A stretch of DNA of 64,000 bases from assembly GCA_009774215.1 (NCBI GenBank), contig VSNH01000001.1, forward strand, positions 53,420 through 117,419, in the 5' to 3' direction. The stretch is from Lachnospiraceae bacterium (GTDB lineage Bacteria; Bacillota; Clostridia; Lachnospirales; Lachnospiraceae). Below, in pieces: positions 16,650-26,063 of this stretch (within the stretch, counting starts at the first letter, position 1; every line of letters begins with the position of its first letter). The position numbers and the translations under genes are program-made. The notes below the pieces were generated by a model. That model was not told where the DNA came from and ran no database searches. It saw only the letters and a list, made by a program, of their open reading frames with translations.

Positions 16650-17566
16650 AAGCTGCTCTCCTTTCCTGTCAGGGATAAGAAAATGTCCTCCAGACTTTTC
16701 TCACGTTTCTCTATGCGATAGAGCGATATATTTTGTGCGACAAGCAGTCTGCAAAGGTTTGCTACATAAGCGTCGTCTGCCATGGGCAGCAGAAGATAAC
16801 CGTCCTCCTCCGTGGCTTCTACGCCATCCTGCCGGAGTAGGTCAAGGGCGATTGCCGTGTGGCTGACCCGAATCGCAATTTGCTCTTTCGAGTGAGAGTG
16901 CAGGGATTCCAGCGTATCCTGATAGACCAGCTCGCCTTTTCGGATGATGCCCACATGGTCCGCCATCTGGTCAATCTCGCTGAGCAGATGAGAGGAGACG
17001 ATGACCGTGATGCCGTATTCGGAGGGAAGCGTGCAGATCAGCTCGCGCATTTCCTGTATACCCGCCGGATCAAGCCCGTTCGTAGGTTCGTCCAAAATCA
17101 GGAGCTTCGGAAAACCGAGAAGCGCGGCGGCAAGTCCGAGACGTTGTTTCATGCCGAGGGAATAGTGGTTGACCAGTTTTTTGCGTGCCTCGTCCAGACG
17201 GACAATCTTTAATACCTTGTCAATGTCCTTTTCGGAGCAGCCCTTGAGCGTCCGGATGATGCGCAGATTTTCCTCGCCGGTCAGATGACCGTAATAGCTG
17301 GGCGACTCAATGAGCGACCCTGTCTGTGTCAGGAGCTTCATGCGGTTTTTCTCGTTGACCGGCACGTTAAACAGTGTGATATCTCCTTCGGTGGGTCTTG
17401 CCAGACCCAGAATCATCTTTAAAGTGGTGGATTTGCCCGCGCCGTTCGGTCCTAGAAAGCCGTAGATGGCGCCGGACGGCACCTGCATGTTGACGGCGTT
17501 CACACAGCGGACTTTGCCGTACTGTTTTGTGAGATGATGGGTTTCTACCAGATTTTGTGTTGGCAT
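16646..17566 (-). CDS. ABC transporter ATPase, BcrA/LanF-like
   Basis: 306 residues. Walker A GPNGAGKST near residue 38, signature YSLGMKQRLGLA, Walker B LLILDEPTNG, and a switch His in VSSHLLSEI. The C-terminal 80 residues (IALDLLRQDGVEATEEDGYL onward) are the regulatory extension usual in BcrA/NisF ATPases. An AGGA-type ribosome site precedes the ATG. First gene of a three-gene ATPase-permease-permease unit. No lantibiotic precursor or modification gene is nearby, so protection against peptides made by other bacteria is the likelier role. Confidence 0.85.
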   Translation of the reverse strand: MPTQNLVETHHLTKQYGKVRCVNAVNMQVPSGAIYGFLGPNGAGKSTTLKMILGLARPTEGDITLFNVPVNEKNRMKLLTQTGSLIESPSYYGHLTGEENLRIIRTLKGCSEKDIDKVLKIVRLDEARKKLVNHYSLGMKQRLGLAAALLGFPKLLILDEPTNGLDPAGIQEMRELICTLPSEYGITVIVSSHLLSEIDQMADHVGIIRKGELVYQDTLESLHSHSKEQIAIRVSHTAIALDLLRQDGVEATEEDGYLLLPMADDAYVANLCRLLVAQNISLYRIEKREKSLEDIFLSLTGKESSL

Positions 17567-17701
17567 AGTGTTTCGTCCTTTCCTGTTGTATTTTTCTGTG
17601 TTGGCAGGCGGAGTTGCTTTGATGGGTGTTGAGCCTTTACCCCCGGTCTGCCTGCTATAGACAGAATAGACAATTCGGCTTACATGGGAATGAAGGAAAG
17701 A

Positions 17702-17719
17702 TTACATTTACCTTAAAAA
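17702..17719 (+). promoter_or_regulatory. Candidate response-regulator operator, copy 1
   Basis: TTACATTTACCTTAAAAA. It matches 33540-33557 at 16 of 18 bases. It lies 25 bp upstream of the -35 box of the DUF6603 operon and within the divergent region shared with the ABC transporter. The internal TTACAT/TTACCT halves form a direct repeat, the usual form of OmpR-family sites. Confidence 0.55.
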
Positions 17720-17744
17720 CGGGTGGTGCCTGATACAAATTTTA

Positions 17745-17773
17745 TTGATTACAAATTGCGTTCGTAATATACT
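17745..17773 (+). promoter_or_regulatory. Promoter of the DUF6603 operon
   Basis: TTGATT (17745-17750), 17 bp, TATACT (17768-17773), about 40 bases before the ATG at 17814. The -10 context TAATATACT is identical to that of the two-component promoter at 33591-33599. Confidence 0.65.
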
Positions 17774-17813
17774 ATTTATTTAGTACAAACCTTTTAAATA
17801 TGGAGATTTTCCG

Positions 17814-20800
17814 ATGATACTTTTTATGATTAAAAAAGGGCCAGCGTCAGAAAGATACCTGATTCCTTTGCACTATTCGGAAGAGAAGACGGATTGCCTT
17901 ATGCCAGACAATATCCAATTTGTATCGTGGAACGAGGCGGACTATCATGTAAATGAAGAGACGGTGGTGCAAATTAAAAATATGGATACGTTAAAGCAGG
18001 CTGTTTATGATGCTGCCATACGGGATATAGATGTCTGTAGATTTATGATAACGCAGTTTACGGAGCAGTATGGCATAGATATCATGGAGTTGTGGACTAA
18101 GACGGATGATCCTGCCCATCATATTATCGGGGATGTGTTTGCCAGATGGGCGCATCCTATGATCGGCAATATGATGGTTAGTCCCCGAATCCGCCCGCAG
18201 ACATTTGGTGAGCAATATATAAACAACTGGCAGTCGTTTCCGGAACGGTATATGCTTACATCAACAAAAACGGCGATTGATAATATGATGAAAGAAATAG
18301 AGGCGTTGAAAGAAGGGGAAGTCAGTACAGCCGGGCTGCAAAAACTCAAGACGTCAAACCGGGATCAGGTGCGGTGCTGTAAAGATATGACAGAACTGGC
18401 CAGGGCTGTCATAGGGGAGATCACTACCTATGCGACCAAAAAGCTGGAGAAGATTTATGCGCTTGAACTGTGCCAGTCTGACAAATTGCTGGAAGCGCAG
18501 AAAGCGTTTGTGAAATGTGTCGTCCTTAGTGTTAAAGACGAAAAGGTAGCCGCGAACCCAAAGCTGCACAGCCTTTTTCTATCTTATGGGGGAAATCCGA
18601 TTAGGGCAACGGAATATATCTATTTCTATTTTCCGCAGCTTGAAACATTGAAGATTCAAGAGCAATGGATTGCATTTATATCTTTGATTAATGCATATCT
18701 GGAAGGCGATTGTAAAATTCCCTGCGACACAGTGGAAGATCATAAAAAGGCTGAGATTATAAACGGTTGTGTGAAAGGATATCGCAAATTCCCGCCGATC
18801 ATACGCGGCGCCATGATTATCAATGCCATACGAAAATTTAACAAACCGCCTAATGGGAATCGCTATGCTTTGCAGCTGGTGGATGGATCGCAGAGACAAT
18901 GGGAGATTGTGGAGGCGCCAAATGCATTTTTTATACCTACCATACCGAAACGGGAGCCCCAAAACGACTCTGACAAACCGCCCGGTATATTATTATGGAG
19001 TTGGACACGGGACGAAATGCATTCGGTGACGGCAGGGTACAGAAAATCCCTTATGCCTCTCTGGGCAGGACCGTCCGGGCACGCGGCCGGACTGTTGGAT
19101 TTTTATAAACAGTATTTGGGAGTGGATGATTTTGAGTTTCAGAATGGGCGGCTGCCAATCAGTTTGGTCATTCTGCCCACGATGTTTGCATTCTGGCGGC
19201 TCTATTATGATAAGCGGATCAGCGCGGTACATACGCTGGCGGAGACTTTCGAGGGGGGATTATCCCATGCATTGGCATTACCCTGTATTTTGAAACCGAA
19301 AGATATTTCTGCTTATAAGACGAAGTGCTGCCTGTATTGCCAGCTGTATCATCAAATCAATATAGAGGCGGCAATGGCGTATGAGAAGGAGCTGCCCAGA
19401 TATGACGATCCCTTTGAGATTGTCAGCATGCTGCCGTTTATGCAGGATGCTGTGCCGAATTTCACCGGCGTATTACATCCGATGCGGGTTATGGTGCAGA
19501 TCCGGATCAAGCATTATAATACGCAAACGGGAAAAAAGGGAATTGAGAAGATCGATGCGCTGAACGATAAAATAAATGAGTTACGCAGCGCGCTGACAAG
19601 TCAGGGTTATGAAGTGCCCAGATGGGCACAGCCGATTATTGAGCAGCCGTCTGATGTCCCCATAGGGAAACCCCAGGATGTTAGTGGATTGAGCGGTTTG
19701 AAAATACGCAGCTTCTCTAATTTAAATGTTAAGGTGTTCGGGAAGGAGACCCCGCTTCCCAAAACGGTACGGCACAGCCTTATGAGGGACAGGAACATTG
19801 CGTTATCTATGCAAACTTCAGGGCTTCGATCTCTTTATGATGCGATATGCGCTTGCGCGGAGTCTGGAAGGGAGTATCGGTTTACAGAGCATTTCCCCGC
19901 GCTTCCCGAATGCTATTTAGATGCGCAGCGCGCGCCGTTCCTTTCAGACATCTGTTTTTCCGATATCCGGGAATGCAGTCTGGCGGAAACAGCATTTACC
20001 TATCAGGCGAAGATTGCGACGGACGCGTCATTTTGGAAGCATGTCAAAGAGGAGGTGCCGTTGGCGGATTCGGCGGAGATTTTCTGTACAGTAACGGAGA
20101 CTGCGGACGGTCTGCATTTTGCAGGGAAAATCGCCGTGGAATCCGTATGCCGGGTGGCGGATAAGCTGTCCCTTGCGGTACATCGGGTGGGTATAACGAG
20201 CGGGCTGGATGACGTATTTGACTTTCCGGTTATCTTTCTTTTGACAGACATTGCAGAACAGTTTGACCTGACGATTGTGCTTTCGCCGGACGCTGACAGG
20301 TTCTATATCAGCGGTGAATACGAGGAAGGCAGGGTTCTTACGATAGCCGGTCTGCTGTCCCTTTTCGGGCTTGACGGGATGGTTTTTGGTTCCGAACTTT
20401 TGCCGGTTGAGGAAAGCGTTTTTGGATCTCTGGGACTGCGGGGCGTTTCTCTCACGGTGGATACGGTGTCAGAGGGTGTCACACAGATCGGGTTTACGGT
20501 GACGGCGGGGAAACCATGGTGCATTTTTGATGATAAGATCACGCTGCAGCCATACTTTGATATGAATATCGAATATCCTTTCGACGAGAGGAGAAGGAAG
20601 GTAGATTACCGGGTGCTTGGAAAATGGCATATCGGGAGCACGGTTTTTGACCTGATGTACAGCTCGAAACAGACGATTTATGCGTGTCTGGCGGATGATT
20701 CCACGCTGCGGTTTGCGGATGTTGCCGGGCTGTTCGCCAAAGACGTCAGCTTTCCGCCTGTGGAATTGACGGGTATGGAGTTTAGCGCGGACATGGCTTC

Positions 20801-23800
20801 GGGCAATTACTCCCTGTACCTGTCGGCAGAGCATGTGCTGGAATTTGAGGTGGGGCAGGGAAAGCTTGGCATTGAGGGGATGTCGCTGTCGCTTGATTTT
20901 TGTGACGGGCAGTTTGGCGCGATTGCGCTGGGCGGGTCTTTTGCGCTGGGCGGTGTCACACTGGCGTTGACCGGCAGATATGGTACGGATATCGGCCTTA
21001 CTTTTGAAGCCATGGCTTATTCGGATGAAGATTACAGTCTGTGGGAGTTTATCGCGCAGGCCGCACGGGATTTCGGACAGACTTTTGACAAGGAGTCTCT
21101 TCCGGATATTCTGCTTGCCGCGAATATACGTATGCTTACGGTTTCCTATGAATCGGGGAAGAAAGCGTTTCACGGCTGTGTTGGCATGGAAAATGTGCTG
21201 GTGGTTTCGGAAGACTTTGCCGTTCGGGAGATGGCACTTGAAATCTCGTCCGAACAGGGTGCAGCCGTGGCATTTCAGGTGATTGCCGGGATTCAGATAT
21301 GCGGAACGCAGATAAGGCTTACCGTGTCTAAAGGACAGGAAGGATTTATACTGTCCGGTGGGGCGGCTTTTACAGATTTGACTTTCGGCAGGATCGCCGG
21401 GGAGTTTGGGATTGCGGTGGGGCATCTTCCTGATTTTATAACAGCATTTGCCGTCACAAATCTGGGAGTGCAGTACAATTTTACTACAAAGGGATTTGCG
21501 CTGTGCCTGACAACAAATGCGGGGAAGATCTCTGCGGACATAAACGCGGGAGAACAGTCGGGATGGTGTGTCAGCTACGAGACGGTTCCAGGGGTCTGCG
21601 TGGATATGCTCCGGATGCCGCTGGTGGGAGAGCTGGTGCAGAAGGCGGCGCCGGGAACCACCGGTTTGTCCGTAAAGGATTTTGTGCTGGAGGCGTCTTC
21701 GGCAAAAGGCGTGGTATTCAGATGCACGGCATTCGGCAGCGAGTGCACGCTGGAATTGCATAAGCCGACGCAGCGTCTGGCGAAAGTGGCAGGAAACTTC
21801 ACGCCGGAGACGGTAAAGTGGATCAAACTGAACAAAACTTTTGCTGTTTTGACGGTCTCCAAAGTCGGGATCGGTCTGGACGGCAGCCGGGTAGTGGTGC
21901 TTCTTTCGGCTTCCCTTGCGGTCTCGCCGTTTACTTTCAGTCTGGCAGAGGCTGGCGTAGGGATCGATATATCCAGGCTTTCGGATGTGGCGTTCTATCT
22001 TTCCGGTTTTGGGGTGGCGTTTGACAACGGGGTGTTGGCGGTAAACGGCAGCTTTTCCAGAAAACACAGGGAAGCGAAAGAGGTTTACGCAGGGTCGCTT
22101 TTGGTGAAATGTAAATCAGTCACGGTGACGGCGGTGGGAGAATATTCTTCCGGATCGTTGTTTGCCTATATGGTGCTTTCGACCCCCATCGGCGGGCCGC
22201 CGGCGTTCTTTGTGACCGGGCTTGCGCTGGGGTTTGGGTACAACAGGAGCCTGGTTCTGCCTTCTGTAGAACAGGTGCCGGACTATCCGTTGATAAAAGC
22301 CGTAAAGAAGGGATTTGACGCGCAGACGCTGAACGAGCTGGGCAATTATATTGTGGAGGAGACCGGGCAGAATTTCCTGACGGCGGGCGTGAGGTTTACT
22401 TCCTTTAAAATCGTGGACGGGTTCCTGCTTCTTTCGGTTTCCTTCGGGAACAGGCTTAAGATCGGTGTACTTGGGATCGCGGATATATCCATGCCGCCCA
22501 GTGCGCCGTCCCATCCTGTGGCCAAGGCGCAGCTGGCGATAAGGGGGGAGTATGATCCGTCGGCCGGCGTGTTCGGTACAGAGGCGCGTCTTACTTCCGC
22601 GTCTTATATCCTGTCACCCGACTGCAGGCTGACAGGCGGTTTCGCGGCATTTTTCTGGTTTGAGGGCAGTGAGCACAGCGGTGATTTCGTGATTACGCTG
22701 GGCGGATACCATCCGGCGTTTCAGAAACCGGCGCATTATCCGGAAGTGCCGCGACTGGGTTTGAACTGGAATGTTACTTCTCATCTAAATATATCCGGCG
22801 AGATTTATTTTGCACTTACGCCCGGTGCAGCCATGGCAGGCGGTAAGCTGAGTGCGGTCTATACGCTTGGCAAACTGCGCGCATGGTTCATTGCCTATGC
22901 GGATTTCCTCGTTTCGTGGAAGCCGTTTGCTTATCAGGCAAGGATCGGGGTATCCTTAGGCGCTTCCTATCGCGTTGACTGCTGGTTTGTCCATAAGACC
23001 TTTTCTGTCGAGCTGGCGGCGGCACTGGATCTGTGGGGGCCGGAGGTACAGGGGCGGCTTCACGTTTCCTGGTTTATCATTTCTTTCACGATCTCTTTCT
23101 CAAAAGGGGCGGATCATTCGAAAGAGACGCTGGACTGGGGGGCATTCAAGGAATCGTTCCTGTTGGATAAGGGGCGGAATCACAGACTGGGAACAGGCGG
23201 AGATACGGATATCCTTACAATCACAGTTACGGGTGTCTGCGGGCAGGCGGCTGACGGGACGGACATCATCAATCCTAACGGGTTTGGCATCACATTGGTT
23301 TCCAAGATACCGGAACAGGGAAATGTGCGGCCGGTTAATAATGCGCCGCTCCAGTCAACGATAGCGCTCACCGTGGAAGACGAGCATAAAAGGGCGATAA
23401 GTGACAGGTTCAGGAAGGGCGTCGTGGTTAGGAATGTGCCGGCGGCTTTATGGAAGAGCGCGCCTGCCATGCAGGACAGGCTGCGGGAAGACAATATGGT
23501 AAAGGATGCCCGGTGCGGTGCGTCCTATGAGCTGTCAAGTGAAGTGCAGCAGCCGGAACTTTTCCCAAGGAGCCGTTTCATTTCACTGGAAGAACTGTAT
23601 CGGAATAACACGCTTGCGTATGGGGACTGTTTCCGATTTGTTCCTGGCAAGTTCCTGCAGCTGTCTGATGAAGGCTCGATTGGCGAATTATCAAAAAACG
23701 GGGACAGCGCGGAGACAAGGAAAAGGCGGCAGGCATATCTGGCAGACAACGGCATAACGGAGCAGGTGTCGATCGCACGGTTTGCAGGGGAGGCTGAGGA

Positions 23801-23834
23801 CTGGCTGTCGGAGGAGCTGTTAATCGGTACATAA
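17814..23834 (+). CDS. Giant DUF6603-domain protein, 2006 residues
   Basis: Residues 1-650 are a mixed helical region with WAGPSGHAAGLL near residue 420; this part of the gene is visibly AT-richer than the rest. From about residue 700 to 1790 the chain is almost all short amphipathic beta-strands alternating with Gly turns. Residues about 1460-1790 carry what I recognise as the DUF6603 hallmarks: GGPPAFFVTGLALGFGYNR, then LVSWKPFAYQ near 1703 and LDLWGPEVQGRLHVSW near 1739. The C-terminal 220 residues are less ordered. There is no signal peptide and no clear transmembrane helix. GGAG lies 9 bases before the ATG. First gene of a six-gene operon. The function is unknown; the repeated strands suggest a long beta scaffold. 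The family name is from memory, the function is not inferred. Confidence 0.8.
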   Translation: MILFMIKKGPASERYLIPLHYSEEKTDCLMPDNIQFVSWNEADYHVNEETVVQIKNMDTLKQAVYDAAIRDIDVCRFMITQFTEQYGIDIMELWTKTDDPAHHIIGDVFARWAHPMIGNMMVSPRIRPQTFGEQYINNWQSFPERYMLTSTKTAIDNMMKEIEALKEGEVSTAGLQKLKTSNRDQVRCCKDMTELARAVIGEITTYATKKLEKIYALELCQSDKLLEAQKAFVKCVVLSVKDEKVAANPKLHSLFLSYGGNPIRATEYIYFYFPQLETLKIQEQWIAFISLINAYLEGDCKIPCDTVEDHKKAEIINGCVKGYRKFPPIIRGAMIINAIRKFNKPPNGNRYALQLVDGSQRQWEIVEAPNAFFIPTIPKREPQNDSDKPPGILLWSWTRDEMHSVTAGYRKSLMPLWAGPSGHAAGLLDFYKQYLGVDDFEFQNGRLPISLVILPTMFAFWRLYYDKRISAVHTLAETFEGGLSHALALPCILKPKDISAYKTKCCLYCQLYHQINIEAAMAYEKELPRYDDPFEIVSMLPFMQDAVPNFTGVLHPMRVMVQIRIKHYNTQTGKKGIEKIDALNDKINELRSALTSQGYEVPRWAQPIIEQPSDVPIGKPQDVSGLSGLKIRSFSNLNVKVFGKETPLPKTVRHSLMRDRNIALSMQTSGLRSLYDAICACAESGREYRFTEHFPALPECYLDAQRAPFLSDICFSDIRECSLAETAFTYQAKIATDASFWKHVKEEVPLADSAEIFCTVTETADGLHFAGKIAVESVCRVADKLSLAVHRVGITSGLDDVFDFPVIFLLTDIAEQFDLTIVLSPDADRFYISGEYEEGRVLTIAGLLSLFGLDGMVFGSELLPVEESVFGSLGLRGVSLTVDTVSEGVTQIGFTVTAGKPWCIFDDKITLQPYFDMNIEYPFDERRRKVDYRVLGKWHIGSTVFDLMYSSKQTIYACLADDSTLRFADVAGLFAKDVSFPPVELTGMEFSADMASGNYSLYLSAEHVLEFEVGQGKLGIEGMSLSLDFCDGQFGAIALGGSFALGGVTLALTGRYGTDIGLTFEAMAYSDEDYSLWEFIAQAARDFGQTFDKESLPDILLAANIRMLTVSYESGKKAFHGCVGMENVLVVSEDFAVREMALEISSEQGAAVAFQVIAGIQICGTQIRLTVSKGQEGFILSGGAAFTDLTFGRIAGEFGIAVGHLPDFITAFAVTNLGVQYNFTTKGFALCLTTNAGKISADINAGEQSGWCVSYETVPGVCVDMLRMPLVGELVQKAAPGTTGLSVKDFVLEASSAKGVVFRCTAFGSECTLELHKPTQRLAKVAGNFTPETVKWIKLNKTFAVLTVSKVGIGLDGSRVVVLLSASLAVSPFTFSLAEAGVGIDISRLSDVAFYLSGFGVAFDNGVLAVNGSFSRKHREAKEVYAGSLLVKCKSVTVTAVGEYSSGSLFAYMVLSTPIGGPPAFFVTGLALGFGYNRSLVLPSVEQVPDYPLIKAVKKGFDAQTLNELGNYIVEETGQNFLTAGVRFTSFKIVDGFLLLSVSFGNRLKIGVLGIADISMPPSAPSHPVAKAQLAIRGEYDPSAGVFGTEARLTSASYILSPDCRLTGGFAAFFWFEGSEHSGDFVITLGGYHPAFQKPAHYPEVPRLGLNWNVTSHLNISGEIYFALTPGAAMAGGKLSAVYTLGKLRAWFIAYADFLVSWKPFAYQARIGVSLGASYRVDCWFVHKTFSVELAAALDLWGPEVQGRLHVSWFIISFTISFSKGADHSKETLDWGAFKESFLLDKGRNHRLGTGGDTDILTITVTGVCGQAADGTDIINPNGFGITLVSKIPEQGNVRPVNNAPLQSTIALTVEDEHKRAISDRFRKGVVVRNVPAALWKSAPAMQDRLREDNMVKDARCGASYELSSEVQQPELFPRSRFISLEELYRNNTLAYGDCFRFVPGKFLQLSDEGSIGELSKNGDSAETRKRRQAYLADNGITEQVSIARFAGEAEDWLSEELLIGT

Positions 23835-23876
23835 AAGAGGACGGTTGGCTTAACAACAGGGTATTCGGAGGTTACT

Positions 23877-25058
23877 ATGGATTTTCAGGCGCAGGATTTC
23901 AAATTGGCGGATTATGTGAGACCGGCTATCGAGGAGGGCAGATATACGATCACCGGCAGACAGGATGTTACCAGACCGGTATCGGAGACCTTTCAGGTAC
24001 AAAAGGAAATTTGTATTGTGGCAAATACGAGGACACTGGCGGGGTCGGATGTGTTCAGCGTGTATCCGCCGCCGGAGCAGCAGGGGGATTTTGCGGGCAC
24101 ACTGCCCTTTCTTGTATTGAATAACCAGGTCTACCCTTGGATTCGCCGCTGGCGGGACGATATCGACGGGCGGCCGGTTCCCTGGCTGGCTCTGATCGTT
24201 GTAGCGGCGAATGAAGGTGCGGTGGAGACGGATGTGGAAAATGCAAAGCTGACGGGCTTAAAAGAACGGGGTGTGTTTTTCCCGTTGAAAGAGAGGGAAG
24301 TGACGTCCTGTCGGGACGATGACAATATTCATATCCTCACGATGCCGAAACAGACTTACCAGGATGTGATGCCGGCGGCGGAGGATCTGCAATGGCTTAC
24401 CCATGCGAAATTCGTGGATCTTTCGTCCACGGAGGATTCCCTTTCGCAGCAGGACGGGTGGTTTTCCACCGTCATTGCCAATCGGTTTGTTCCGTCCTTG
24501 GAAGGACGCAGTTTGAAGAGTACCGTGCATTTGGTACCTGTTGACGGTTATCTGAACGGGAACATACCGGAAGACTGTGACAGGGTGCGCCTGATCTCCA
24601 TCTATCATTGGAACATTTATTCCGAGAAGACGCAGGATCAGTCTTTTACCGCATTGATGGAAGGAATCGGCAGGAATGCCTGCGCCGTGAAGGATCAGTC
24701 TTTAAAGCCGCACTATCTGCGCACTGGTGAAAAGACATATTCCAGGTATCATTCGCCGCTTTTGCCCTATCACATGGAGCGGTATGATAACCTGGGCGGG
24801 GAGGAGCGGTATACGGCGGACGGCAGACTGATTTATGATGCGCAGAACGGAATTTTGGATATCAGTTATTCCGCAGCCTTCAATCTCGGCCGGATGATCA
24901 GCTTAAGCCGACGCACGGAGGCGGAGAAGATCGCCATGTGGAGAAGGGAGCGGGCAATGGAAGAACATCTGCGGATGCTCAATCAGACGATAGGCGTTTC
25001 ACTGGCGGATCTTCGCGAAATCTGCGGGAAACTGTCAGAAGGCGGTGGTGCACTGTGA
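23877..25058 (+). CDS. Uncharacterised operon protein, 393 residues (YPPxxxxGDF type)
   Basis: Starts 42 bases after the giant gene, with GGAGGTTACT directly before the ATG. The most distinctive part is residues 60-93, FSVYPPPEQQGDFAGTLPFL followed by VLNNQVYPWIRRW and PWLALIVV. I have an impression of similar blocks in unannotated proteins of other bacterial phyla, but cannot verify it. Soluble, no signal peptide, no membrane segment; the C-terminal 60 residues are helical and charged (AMWRRERAMEEHLRMLNQTI). No catalytic motif is recognised. The tight spacing implies that it works with the DUF6603 protein. Confidence 0.78.
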   Translation: MDFQAQDFKLADYVRPAIEEGRYTITGRQDVTRPVSETFQVQKEICIVANTRTLAGSDVFSVYPPPEQQGDFAGTLPFLVLNNQVYPWIRRWRDDIDGRPVPWLALIVVAANEGAVETDVENAKLTGLKERGVFFPLKEREVTSCRDDDNIHILTMPKQTYQDVMPAAEDLQWLTHAKFVDLSSTEDSLSQQDGWFSTVIANRFVPSLEGRSLKSTVHLVPVDGYLNGNIPEDCDRVRLISIYHWNIYSEKTQDQSFTALMEGIGRNACAVKDQSLKPHYLRTGEKTYSRYHSPLLPYHMERYDNLGGEERYTADGRLIYDAQNGILDISYSAAFNLGRMISLSRRTEAEKIAMWRRERAMEEHLRMLNQTIGVSLADLREICGKLSEGGGAL

Positions 25059-25144
25059 GCGATGAGGGTGTAAACGACTGACCTTGAAGATGCGGAATCA
25101 ATATATGGGGCAGTTATCAGGAATAGGGAGGATGTGACAGCGTT

Positions 25145-26047
25145 ATGAAACGTCGAATGGTGGTGGAACAGGCAGCGGAAAGACAAGTGAGGACAAGACG
25201 CTATATCCCCATAAATGTGCCTGATGATCTGAAGGCGTACGCCGACGAGCTCCGCCTGCTGAAAGGGGTTCCGCTTACGTACCTGCTGACGGAAGCATCG
25301 GATCTGCCGGAGGAGAGTATCCGCTTTTTCCATCTGGATATCAACTGGACGGACGCGCTGCTTGACGGCGCATTTTCCATCGGGAGGTTGTGCGAGAGGG
25401 ATGCCCGGTGGGACAAGGCAACGTTAAAGAAGGCGGGTGAAAACAGGCATTATGCGGATATGCCAAGAGTAAGGCAGATGCATGTGAATCACAGGACGCA
25501 TGTCTTAAAAGACGTGCCAGCCTGTGCAGCGCAGGAAGATTACACGCTGGTGAGCGGGTTCTTGCTGCGTTCCCGGCTTGTGGATGAAAAGAGAGGGCTG
25601 CACCTGTATGGTTATGACAGGAGCGGAGCCCCGAAGAATCCTATGGACAACGGCTCACCGCTCTTGATCCTGCGCATGGAGACAATTGCGGACAACGTGC
25701 TTCTGGCGCTGTTTCATGGGGAAATATACCAGGTCATGATTGAGGAGCCGAAAACCGGGCTTCGGTTCGGCGTATCGTCTACGGATATATCTGCAGGTCG
25801 GATTACCCGCAGCATCGATTTGCGCTCCGCGCAGGATAGCGCGGAGATGGGGAAGCGGATAAGTGGTTTTTGCATCGACAGCTTCACAGACGATAACGGC
25901 AGGCTGCATGCCGGACGGCTGGCGGATGCGATGGGCAGGGAGCTTAAGGCAAAGGGCGCGCTGGGGGCGGAACAGATTACGCCGGCACGGTTTGCGTTTG
26001 AGATGATTGCGGCGGCGCATCGGGCGAAGCTTACCGCAAAGGATTGA
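25145..26047 (+). CDS. Uncharacterised operon protein, 300 residues (FHLDxNWxDALLDGAFSIGR type)
   Basis: Residues 37-81 contain LRLLKGVPLTYLLTEASDLP and IRFFHLDINWTDALLDGAFS. Residues about 138-160 contain SGFLLRSRLVDEKRGLHLYG, and 173-210 contain LLILRMETIADNVLLALFHG followed by EIYQVMIEEPKTGLRFGV. These blocks look like well-conserved family positions, but no known function is recognised. Soluble, no signal. The start at 25145 follows GGGAGGATG by about 13 bases, a long spacing, so the true start is less certain. The 86-base gap before it holds nothing recognised. The 3' end is 16 bases before the next ATG. Confidence 0.75.
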   Translation: MKRRMVVEQAAERQVRTRRYIPINVPDDLKAYADELRLLKGVPLTYLLTEASDLPEESIRFFHLDINWTDALLDGAFSIGRLCERDARWDKATLKKAGENRHYADMPRVRQMHVNHRTHVLKDVPACAAQEDYTLVSGFLLRSRLVDEKRGLHLYGYDRSGAPKNPMDNGSPLLILRMETIADNVLLALFHGEIYQVMIEEPKTGLRFGVSSTDISAGRITRSIDLRSAQDSAEMGKRISGFCIDSFTDDNGRLHAGRLADAMGRELKAKGALGAEQITPARFAFEMIAAAHRAKLTAKD

Positions 26048-26063
26048 TGGGAGGGGAAAGGAC

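Noticed and set aside
15032..17566. Complete lantibiotic biosynthesis cluster
   Set aside because: No precursor peptide, LanB/LanC/LanM or leader protease is found around the transporter.
17603..17656. Hairpin between the ABC operon and the DUF6603 promoter (GCAGGCGGA/TCTGCCTGC)
   Set aside because: Nine-base stem with a 34-base loop and no T-run; too weak to call a regulatory element.
20469..22067. 532-codon minus-strand open frame inside the giant gene
   Set aside because: Arg/His-rich, low-quality protein sequence with no ribosome site; a by-product of codon bias on the coding strand.
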